Shown here piece after piece: positions 11,158 to 20,607 of a stretch of 64,000 nt of DNA (positions within the stretch are counted from its first letter, which is position 1; each line of letters begins with the position of its first letter). The stretch is from Acanthamoeba sp. SK_2022b (lineage: Eukaryota; Discosea; Longamoebia; Acanthamoebidae), in contig JANDJZ010000033.1 of the NCBI GenBank assembly GCA_027943245.1, positions 51,016-115,015 of the forward strand. The letters are read 5' to 3'. A program made the position numbers and the translations under genes. The notes beneath the pieces were generated by a model, which saw nothing but the letters and a program-made list of their open reading frames with translations, did no database searches and was not told where the DNA came from.

Positions 11158-13298
11158 TGGAGAGGCAGCGCTGTTTACGCAGATGTGGCTATCGAGAGCT
11201 ACTCTTCTTCATGATCGCTATAGTCGGGATCTACTTTGGGATCGTCGTCGTGGAGATCGACACCCAGAGCTTCCTTGTCGACACGCTCATCCCTGCAGAT
11301 GAGGGCGAACCCTGCTCGCCGTTGTTCAAGCCCGTTTGGCCCCCCATAAGATCTCTCCTTGCTCCTCGCTCTTCCGCCGCATCCGCACTGGGTCCTGCCC
11401 AATGGTCCCCTTACCGAGAGGATCCTACCGATCTTCACGCCCAGCTCGCCAAAGTAACCTTTTACCTCATCACTTCCTTCATGACCACTCACAACAACGT
11501 CTGCACTTCCGGCACCAAGAGCTACATGCCACCATTGATTTGGCCTGATGCCAGGGCACCCACGGACATGAGAAGTGAGCTGCTCTTCTCCTCGATGCTC
11601 CGTCGCTCTCCTTACCGCACGTTCGACGCGGCGCAGGCCTCGCTGTTCTTCGTCCCCGTGTGGCCCTCCTGCGTGGGTCGGGCGGCCAACACTACGCAGG
11701 CGTGGCTCTTGAATTCGACAGAGTGGCGAGACCGGTATAGGGCAGCTCCCGGCACCTTTCTAGTTCTTCATGAGGAGGCCAACCAGGACAAGGTCTTCCT
11801 GGGCGACGTAAACTTCACGGTCCTGCTCACCGACGGTGTCAAGAAGAAGGGAAAGGGGTTCGGGCTGCCCAATGCTGGGAAGGATATCGCGATGCCTTAC
11901 GCTACCTCGGCCTCCTTCCTCTACGCGCTCGCCGACGAGCACCTCCACGGCATCTCGCGGCCGTACCACTTCTGCGCGCATTGGAACAGGGCCAAGATGG
12001 CCTTCAAGCCCAACATCTTCATGCGTATCCACGACCTCTTCACCGATCCCGAGGGCGGTTTGGCCGGGCAGCTGGCCCCCGATTTTGCCAACACTATAGC
12101 GCACGACCACTACGTCCAGCGAATGGTGGAATCAGTGTTCTGCGTGGTAGCCAATATCCGGGCACTCTTCGACATGCTCGCTGGGGGCTGCATCCCCATC
12201 CTCTTCTATGACCGGTGGCAACTGCCCTTCCTCAACCAGATCCCGTGGCATGAGATGGTCATCTTCGCCCCCGAGACCACCAAGGGCAACTACTCGCACC
12301 TAGTTACGCAGCCACAACCCTCCCCCTCGTCTACGCCCCGTCAGGAAGAGAGAGTTGATCAGCCAGCCGGCAATGCGACCGACCCTGCCAGAGTCGATCA
12401 GCCAGCCGGCAATGCGACCGACCCTGCCAGAGTTGATCAGCCAGTCGGCAGTGCGACCGACCCTGCCAGAGTCGATCAGCCAGCCGGCAATGCGAACGAC
12501 CCTGCCAGCTCTGCAGAGGAGCCAGAGAAGGACAGCGATGCGACCCAACCTGTGCTCCATATGTCGCAACAACCCTCCCCCTTCACGACGCTCCGCCAGG
12601 AAGAGAGAGACAATCAGCCAGCCGGCAATGCGACCGACCCCGCCAGCTCCGCAGACGAGCCAAAGCAGGACTTCAACGCTACCCAACTTGAGCTCCGTGT
12701 GTCGCAACCCTCCCCCTCGACAACACTCCGTCAGGAAGAGAGAGTCGATCAGCCAGCCGGCAATGCGGCCGAGCCTGCCAGGTTGGGTGGCGTTGCTGCC
12801 CTTCTCAGTCGGGAGTGGTCACTGCCACAACACTCCCCCTCGGCGACACTTCGTAAGGAAAAGCGAGACGATCCCGGCAACGCTGTCAAGCCTGCCAGCT
12901 CCGTAGAGGAGCCAAAGAAGGACAGCAATGACGCCCAACCTGAGCTCCCTGTGTTCGAGAACAAGCAGGCCTTACAGGCCCAGCTACTGCGGCTCGTCGA
13001 CGACCGCGAGCTGCAACGTTTCATGCGGGCCAACGTCATCAAGTATCGCCGGAGGTTCTTCTTCGGCATGGGCACGCCCGACCAGTGGGACGCCGACTGG
13101 GACAGCCCGGTGGTCCCGCCCGACCGCGAGTTCTATAGCGAGGGATCGCTCCTGGTCGAGTCCACCTTGTTGGAGGCCCGCAAGAGGGTGCTGCAGGGAT
13201 CGCCGGGCCCACAAAAGCCGTCCACACTCAGTACCATCGACGACCTCGCTGCCCAGATAGACATGCTGCAGGCAATGAGCAGACTCGAAGCCCGCTAA
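11157..13298 (+). CDS. Exostosin-family (GT47) type II membrane glycosyltransferase, single exon
   Basis: A 713-residue intronless frame. After a short basic tail there is one membrane anchor (about residues 15-33, LLFFMIAIVGIYFGIVVVEI), giving Golgi type II topology. The exostosin domain follows: HFCAHWNRAKMAFKP region, FCVVANIRALFDMLAGGCIP (the sugar-nucleotide-binding block of the family), ILFYDRWQLPFLNQIPWHEM, and a final helix LQRFMRANVIKYRRRFFFG. Between the last two lies about 220 residues of repetitive, Pro/Gln/Asp-rich sequence (12301-12960) that splits the catalytic domain. The donor sugar cannot be deduced. The ATG is the first in frame and spans the edge of the LINE duplication, so the native 5' UTR has been displaced by 6.5 kb. 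Confidence 0.85.
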   Translation: MERQRCLRRCGYRELLFFMIAIVGIYFGIVVVEIDTQSFLVDTLIPADEGEPCSPLFKPVWPPIRSLLAPRSSAASALGPAQWSPYREDPTDLHAQLAKVTFYLITSFMTTHNNVCTSGTKSYMPPLIWPDARAPTDMRSELLFSSMLRRSPYRTFDAAQASLFFVPVWPSCVGRAANTTQAWLLNSTEWRDRYRAAPGTFLVLHEEANQDKVFLGDVNFTVLLTDGVKKKGKGFGLPNAGKDIAMPYATSASFLYALADEHLHGISRPYHFCAHWNRAKMAFKPNIFMRIHDLFTDPEGGLAGQLAPDFANTIAHDHYVQRMVESVFCVVANIRALFDMLAGGCIPILFYDRWQLPFLNQIPWHEMVIFAPETTKGNYSHLVTQPQPSPSSTPRQEERVDQPAGNATDPARVDQPAGNATDPARVDQPVGSATDPARVDQPAGNANDPASSAEEPEKDSDATQPVLHMSQQPSPFTTLRQEERDNQPAGNATDPASSADEPKQDFNATQLELRVSQPSPSTTLRQEERVDQPAGNAAEPARLGGVAALLSREWSLPQHSPSATLRKEKRDDPGNAVKPASSVEEPKKDSNDAQPELPVFENKQALQAQLLRLVDDRELQRFMRANVIKYRRRFFFGMGTPDQWDADWDSPVVPPDREFYSEGSLLVESTLLEARKRVLQGSPGPQKPSTLSTIDDLAAQIDMLQAMSRLEAR
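12301..12960 (+). repeat. In-frame coding repeats inside the GT47 domain
   Basis: Four head-to-tail 39-bp units at 12351-12506 (13 residues, RVDQPAGNATDPA) lie within a larger, degenerate repeat beginning with a Pro-Ser/Thr-rich block then RQEER (about 12310, 12570, 12705, 12825). All units keep frame. Confidence 0.9.
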
Positions 13299-13365
13299 CC
13301 TGTGCTTGAATTAAAATATATTTATTTATTTATTTTACACAGAACACCACGAAGACCCATTTACA

Positions 13366-14160
13366 CTAGACGTTGCGGTTATGGTCGCCGCCGCTCATGA
13401 CGTCGAGCTGGTTGACGACGTCCTCCATCGAGGGTCGCTTCTTGGCCTCGGCGTGCCAGCACTTCTTCATCAGCTTCCTGAACGGCACCGGGCAGTCGCC
13501 GGGAATGGCCGGCCGCCGGCCCTCGAGCACGTCGAGCGACACGCCCATGAAGTTGCGGCCGGCGAAGGGCTGCTTGCGGGTGAGCACCTCCCACATGATG
13601 ACGCCGAACGAGAACACGTCGGCCTTCTCCGAGTACTTCTCGCCGCGGATGACCTCGGGCGCGGTCCAGCAGGGCGTGCCGCAGCGGGTCATGGTGGCGT
13701 TCTCCTCCTTGATGCGCGCAAAGCCAAAGTCGGCCACCTTGACGTTCATGTTCTCGTCGACGAGCAGGTTCGACGGCTTGAGGTCCCTGTGCACGATCAC
13801 CGGGTGCAGCGAGTGCAGGTAGTTGATGCCCAGCGCCGCGCTGTGCAGCATCTTGGTCTTCTGCTGCCACGTCAGCTTGACGCCGTTGTTGCCCAGCATG
13901 TCGCGCAGGCTGCCGTTCTTGACGAACTCGGTCACGATGCACAGGTTGGGCCGCTTCACGCACGCGCCGATGAAGAGCACGATGTTGGGGTGGTGCAGCT
14001 CGGCCAGGAAGGCCATCTCGGCCCTGAACTCGAGCATGCGCCGCTCGTCGAGCTTCTGCTTGATGAACCGCTTCACCGCCACCTCCACGCCCTTCCACTT
14101 GCCCCGGAACACCACGCCATACGAGCCCAGTCCGATCTGTTCACACACGCGCCCAGCCAT

Positions 14161-14228
<68 letters not shown>

Positions 14229-14562
14229 TGATGATGATGATGATGATGATGATTGTACCTGCTTGCCGACCGCGATCTCGTTGAAGTCGATGACCCAACG
14301 GCAGAGGTTGGCCGACGTGAGGAAGTTGTCCTCCTGGAACATCATGCCCTCGCCCACCACGGCCTGCACCTCGCCGCTGCTCGTGCTCGACTCGGACCGC
14401 GCCGACCCGTGGCCGCCCCTGCTATGTCCCTTTCCCTTGTCGCTCCCGCTCTGGCCCGACGACGGCGTCTGCTCCGAGTCCTTGTTGTGGAAGCCTCCTC
14501 GCGAGACGCCGCCAAAGAACCGGCCCTCGAGCCCGCGCGGCTTCAACTCGTACAGCTTGGCC

Positions 14563-14628
<66 letters not shown>

Positions 14629-15924
14629 TTAGCCAAAGACATCGTGATTACTGGGTTGTGGGGGGGGAGCACGGTACCGTGGGGCGCGTCGGGCATCTCG
14701 AACTTGCCGAGGCACACCATGCGCTTGGCCTCGCCGCCGGTCAGCTCGCTGTCGCGCACCTTGGCAAAGGTGGCGTCGGAGAGGAGGATCTGGCCGCCGT
14801 GGGTCATGGCGGTGATGCGCGCCGCGGCGTTGATCACCGGGCCGATGTACTCCACGCGCCTCGTCATCGGGTCGCGCACCATGCGCGGCTGGCCATAGTG
14901 CACGCCCATGCGCACGCGCAGGCCCTTGTAGACCACGCGATCGTCCGTGTCGCCCCACTCCTCGGCCGCGCCCGGGTGATCGAGCAGGGCCTCGGGCCAC
15001 TCGAGCTTGACCAGCTCCTGCTGCGCCTCCATGCACCACTCAAGCGCGTCGGCGGTGTTCTGGAACGCCATGCAGAACGAGCCTTCGCCGCTGTTCCGGT
15101 CTCTGTGTGTATGCGAACAGTTGTTGTGGGTCACGTGACGATGTGCCACGTCAGCACCCATACTTGATGCCCTATGACAGGCCCGTGGCAGCTGTCAAAT
15201 GGGAAGCGGGAGGGGGGTAGTGTACCGGATGAACACGACCTCGTAGCCGCGGTGCTTCTTGAGCAGGGACCGCAGCAGGTCGTTGTGGAGGAGGGTGGCG
15301 TCGCGCATGGCCTCGGCGTTGAACTCCCACAGCGAGGCGGCGCGCGTGATGTCGGAGAACACGACCGCCATCTCGCCCTCGGGCGCACGCACGCCCCCGG
15401 CGTTCCCGCCAGCCGACACGGCCGAGGCTCGACCTATTCGGCGCACGAACGGTTGAGAGCCGCGAACGAGAGAGCCCAAGAGGGGGGGGGTGGGCTTGTA
15501 CCATCGGAGCTGGACGAGCCTGTGCTGTTGTTGCTCGCCGAGCCGGCCGAGGGCATAGTCCACGAGCCAAAACGATCGGCGGTGACGCCGCCGGGGCCCG
15601 AGGAGGACGACGTCGAGGTCTTGGTGAACGACGACGTGCCGCCCTCGCCACCAAACGCGCTCAGTCGCGTCATCACCTCCTGTTTGTAGCCCCCCCCCAA
15701 ACAGCGGTGATGAGAACGGGAGAGAAAAGAGGAGGAGAGGCGACGGGAGCGAGGGTAAGTCAAGAGCTGATACCAGGAACGAGGGGCGGATGGTCGGGTC
15801 GTGGTGCCAGCAGTTGCGGATGAGGTCGACGAACTCGCTCGGCACCGTCGCGTCCTCATGCTCGGGCAGCGGCGGCCTTGCGTTGTCCCTGAGCACTGCC
15901 ACTGCCACCGCCGCCGGACTTTAC

Positions 15925-15995
<71 letters not shown>

Positions 15996-18900
15996 CAGCA
16001 TTAGCCGACCAGGTGATATGGGCAGGTTGAGCGGGCGGCGTGATACCTCATGCCGAGGTAGGGCTGCTGGCGGGTCATCAGCTCCCAGAGGATGATGCCG
16101 AACGAGTAGATGTCGGCCAGCATGAAGTCCACCTCGACCATCTCGTTGAGGATCTCGGGCGCGGTCCAGTGCACGCTGCCCTGGACCTCCTTGGTGTTGG
16201 CCCGGTTCATCTCCTCCTTGAACTTGGTGAGGCCAAAGTCGGAGACCTTGACGTTCCACTTGGAGTCGAGCAGCAGGTTGAGCGACTTGAGGTCGCGGTG
16301 CACGATGCCCGACGAGTGGAGGAAGTGCATGCCCTTGGCCGCCTGGTAGGCCATCTTGTTCCTCAGCGCGAACGGAATGTCCGGAATGAGCTCGTTGTGC
16401 AGCAACTGCGCTCGCGTTGGTTGCCACGTCAGCATCAAGAACCAGAGCCATCGCAGGCGGTGGGGGAGAGCGGGCGGGCGTACATCAAAGAGGGAGCCGA
16501 GGGCCATGTACTCCATGACGATGCACATCTTGGGCGGCTTGGTGCAGGCCGCCATGAAAAGCACCACGTTGGGGTGGCGCAGAGCGGTCATGACGCGCAC
16601 CTCCTCCTTGAAGTTGCGCTCCAGCTCGCGGCCGGCGTTGTCCGAGATCATCATCTTGACGGCCACCTCGGTGCCCTTCCACACGGCCTTGTGCACCTCG
16701 CCGTAGCCGCCGGCGCCCAGCTGCTCGCCCATCTCCAGCTCGCCCATGTCGACTTCCCAGTCGTCCTCCCTCCGTCGCGAGCGCCGCACCCACACCAGCA
16801 GGCCGGCGATGATGCAGCACATGATCAGCAGCGCGATGGCTGCTCCAGGAATCACCGAGCCGAGCACGGCGCCCAGCGGCACGTCGCTCCCGGTGCTGGT
16901 GGCGGTGACGATCTCGCAGTAGTTTCCCTCGTATCCGGATTCACACAAACAGGAGCCGTTGCCCTGGTCCTGGTTGCACACGCCGTGGTCGGAGCAGAGC
17001 GTGCTCTTGTAGATGCAGCCGTAGACGGAGCTCACGTGCTGGCCATCGCACATCATGCCCGCGACAAAGTCCAACAGCCGGGCTCGCACGGGCTTCGACT
17101 GCCCCGGCACGCCGAGGTAGTTTCTGTATTTGTGTATGTTTTTTGAGTTTCATATTAGCTTTTTTATGTTTGCATATTGCAGAAAACAGATAAGCGTATA
17201 TTGATTTATCAGATATAAAACAGAATGTGTAACAGGGGGGGAACGCACTTGGCGGCGAGCGTCGCAGCGGCGGCACTCGTCTGACTCCAGTAGATCCAAT
17301 CGACCAGACCCTTGGCCTTGGTGCAGTCGACCATGGTGGTTTGATGCACGATGAACTGGTGGTAGGTAGTCATCGGCCAGCTCTGCGCACCTGGGCCTGT
17401 TTGGTTTTGAGTTGGTTGTTGGTGATGATGAGACACGCATGGTATGGACAACGGGGGGAGGGCATGGCACATACCGTTGATGAAATCGCTCACGCTGGCG
17501 TCGCTGCTGAAGTCGTCGACGGCCGAGAGCAGGGAATCGTAGGTGGGCGAGACGCGGTTGCCCGCCGGATTGATAAAGTCGGCGAAGCCCAGCTGGCGGT
17601 TGGCCCTGACCTTCTCGTAGAGCCACACGCCCATCGAGTAGGTGTTGTTGGCCAGCACCCCCATCGGGTCGCCCGCAATGATGAGGCGTCCGGCGTCTTC
17701 CACCGGAAAGTGCGCGCTGCTGTCGCAGCCCGCCTGTGAAGCATCACCACAACACCAGCGTGAGAATCGTGCGAGGGCTAGCTTGTCGACAATAAAGAGC
17801 TCTCCGAAGCTCGTACCGTTTGATTGAAGTCGACGCTCGCTTCGCACATCGACTTGACGAAGACGTTCGTGATGAGAGTGGTGGTGGAAAGGACCATGGT
17901 GATGGGCATGCTGGGCAGCCGGCTGGCGAGCGTGGGGTTGAGTTCGCGGATGGCCTGGTGGTCCCACGTGTCGACGATGCCGAGCATGATGTCGGCCAGC
18001 GTGGTGAGGTCCAGCACCAGCGAGCCGCGGCCAATCAGTTCCGGAACCTAAGCGAAGCCGTGGTGGGAGGACAGTGAGCACGTTTGGAAGAGCAGAGATA
18101 GAAGGGGGGGGGGCAATGTACGTTGTAGCCAATGCCGACGGCGTAGGCCAAAGCCGGCACCTGCGTCACGTCGGAGGTGTCGCGTTTGGAGGTGGCGGCC
18201 AACGAGCCGGTGATGGCGCCAAAGTCCACGTTGTCTAACGGAGCCGTCAAACATAATGATTAAAAAAATGCAATGTTGAGCACAGGGAGGGGCAGGTACA
18301 GGCTTGCAGGTCGGCGATGGCTGTGGCCGTGGGATTCTCGAAGTAATTGAGTTGAATGTTGGCGGAGTAGTAGGCGTCCATCCAGGCGGGGTACAGGTTG
18401 AAGAGTAGACCCTCCCCAATCAGCACGGTGAGTTCGAATGCACGATCGCCATTGCAACTCACGAGGCCCAGCAAATCGATCATCTTGCTGGATTGTGGCA
18501 GGCGTGTGAGGACACGCACGATCCATCTAGCAGATGCGCGCGCACACCACACAGACGACGTACGTTTTGTAACCGAATGGCATGGGCGCCACGTTGAGGT
18601 TGGTCTTGACCTGGTCAATGACGTGAGGATTGAGTTGCGACCAGGAGAGGAATGACATTAGCCCCTGGATGTACGAGCAGTCCGACAGATTGCTCGACAC
18701 ATTCAAGAGCGCGTAGCTGACCAGGCACATGGGCCACGACGTCGAGTCGTTGCCATTGACCACGTCAACACCGAGGTAGTCAGAGTGGATGTTATCTGTC
18801 ATCTCGTTGAGGGCAGATTGAACTGCAGCAACGGTCGAGTCGACAATTACACCTGAACGCGGTAACAGGTCAACCATCGTTGGGGTAACACAGGTTCATC

Positions 18901-20154
18901 AACCCAACCGCTTACGTACCGGCCTTGTTCTTCATCAGAGCGGTCGTGGCTCCGACTTGGTTCGCAACGGCTTTGGTGGAGTAGCTCAAGCTGTACGACG
19001 TGTTCTGCACTCGTCAAACCGGAAAACCGTTAACAAGAGCTGCGCGGATGCGGTCATACAAGCAGGTGGCCCGTGGCAGATACCTTGACGTAGCTTGCTT
19101 GGGCGAGCCCAGCGTCTCCGGTGTTGACCAGATGATCGCTGATGTTCACAAGTTTCTCCCAGTACATGGCCGTGCCATCCCACATGGAGGCAAACTCGGT
19201 GCTGAACGAACGGAGCGCGTTGGTGAACGACATCGAGATGCTAGCGATAGAGTCGTTGGCGCGGGCGAGGATGATGCGCTGGGAGGGCAGCGTGAAGTTG
19301 GTGTTGAGGCCCTGAATCCTGGTGTCGTTCCACCACACGATGTTGCCCAGCCAGATGTCGGCTAGCGTGGGGCCATCCAACACCTGTGGTGTGGTCCAAA
19401 CCCCACCCCATAAAACAGTAGTCGTCAGGGTTCGGTGCGGGGGTGGCGGAAATGTGGGAAAGGAGGACGCACGAGTGCAGGGATGGACGGAAGGTTGAAG
19501 ACGGCGACAATTGGCTGTGCCATCACGGGCAGCAGCGTCAGCCCCGCCGCCTTAAGGAGAGCCTCCGGGTAGCCGGAGTCAACCAAGGCGAAGTCCTGCA
19601 GTAGAGAAAAGATGACCAATGGAGTCAATCACAAGATTTGTGAATTGAGTAAAGAAGAATTCGCCGCGCTCATTTCAGGTAGTGGTACATTAACGCCCGT
19701 ATCATCGAAATAGTCTGCGACGGCTTGCTCGGTAGTCGACTGGTCATAGCTAATAGTCACCACCTCCTCCGTATACTGAGCCAAGAACGCGGTCAGCCAC
19801 GGAATTTTTCGAGCTGTTGATGTGGAGCGTGGTGGGCACCTGATAGTTGGCACAGAGGAAGTTCATCACCGGAGCTGAAAAGAGGCTCCCACCGCCTACG
19901 ACACTGGTGGCACCTACTTGTACCGCCATGGTACCATAACGAGAAGTGGAGGGCCACCACCAACGGTGTGCGGGTCAGCAAAGTCGTCACACTGTGGAGA
20001 TATTTTTCTAGATATATATATATATCTTGAAGAGTTCCTTGGTACCATCTGCATGCAGTACGCAGATCGCCAGGAGGAAGAAGAGGCACGAAGCCAGCGT
20101 CATGGCGGCGGAAGCGTCGGCGAACCGAGTCCTACGGCAAAGGAGCGGCGTCAT
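13366..20154 (-). CDS. Membrane receptor with PstS-like ectodomain, two kinase domains and a class III nucleotide cyclase
   Basis: Domain order by exon reading: start at 20154 (MTPLLCRRTRF) with a hydrophobic signal segment MTLASCLFFLLAICVLHADG; two periplasmic-phosphate-binding-like (PstS-type) repeats (VLDGPTLADIWLGNIVWWND and LDLTTLADIMLGIVDTWDHQ mark each); a Cys-rich EGF-like module (CSDHGVCNQ, CLCESGYEGNYC); one TM helix (about 16800-16860); kinase 1 (GAGGYGEVHKA, VAVKMM, IVHRDLKSLNLLL, SDFGL, APE); a class III cyclase (VVFSDITRAASLWEF near 15365, VEYIGPVINAAARIT near 14850); then kinase 2 (GLGSYGVVFRGKWKG, VHRDLKPSNLLV, ADFGFA, APE) to the stop at 13366. Both kinases keep Lys, HRD and DFG. 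The cyclase keeps the first metal Asp, but the second (GDSF motif) reads GEGSF. Many introns; three hold long dinucleotide arrays. A lipid- or nutrient-sensing role is not established. Confidence 0.9.
14163..14253. repeat. (GT)n then (GAT)n in a receptor intron
   Basis: About 32 GT units are followed by about 9 GAT units. On the coding strand the CA run lies shortly upstream of the acceptor that precedes the kinase-2 glycine loop exon. Confidence 0.9.
14565..14627. repeat. (TG)n in a receptor intron, fused to the 3' splice site
   Basis: On the coding strand the (CA)n run ends directly in CACAG before the exon encoding GAKLYELKPRG, so the array replaces the polypyrimidine tract. Confidence 0.88.
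15928..15994. repeat. (CA)n in a receptor intron
   Basis: About 33 CA units on the plus strand ((GT)n on the coding strand), in the intron between the kinase-1 exon ending QQPYLGMR and the exon containing VLRDNARPPLPEH. Confidence 0.9.
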
Positions 20155-20607
20155 CGTCCGTGGTCTCGTGGTTCGGTACCTAAACCGGTGGGCAGGCCTG
20201 GAGACTTGAGGTGGGTGAGGTGTGTGTGAAAAATGAAGAGAGTGGTCGAGCGACACATGTTGTTCCTCGTTCTTTTACCCGGTGACCACGGCGCCCCGTC
20301 GCTAGGGCCTGCCACGCTTTATCGGCCAGTTATCATCCCGACGGAGCCTGTTGACAGGCACTGGCATAACTGGAAAAGGAGAAAATCTGGTCATTGGTGG
20401 AGGCTCGGCCAATTGCTGGCCAAGACCGGGGCGATCGTGCTAGTGGTCGATCCCGTCCGTTTACCATTCGTTCACTGCATAAGTCACACGGGGCAACCGG
20501 GGCTGTGCAGCTGGCTGTTTGGTGTTAATTAGCGTTCCGATTCTTTCGAAAGGGAGCTCTCCGATCCGAGAGATGTTGCGCGGGGAATGGCGATCGGGCC
20601 AATTTCC
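20155..20607. other. Intergenic: upstream of the receptor gene, downstream of AGGF1
   Basis: These 453 bp hold the 5' region of the receptor gene (-) and the 3' region of the AGGF1-like gene (-). No convincing ORF, repeat or RNA gene is seen. Promoter function is inferred from position. Confidence 0.4.

Noticed and set aside
13381..14898. A 505-residue plus-strand open frame
   Set aside because: It is antisense to the well-supported receptor kinase-2 and cyclase exons and passes through GT and GAT repeats, giving Val-Cys and poly-Asp runs. High GC leaves antisense frames open.
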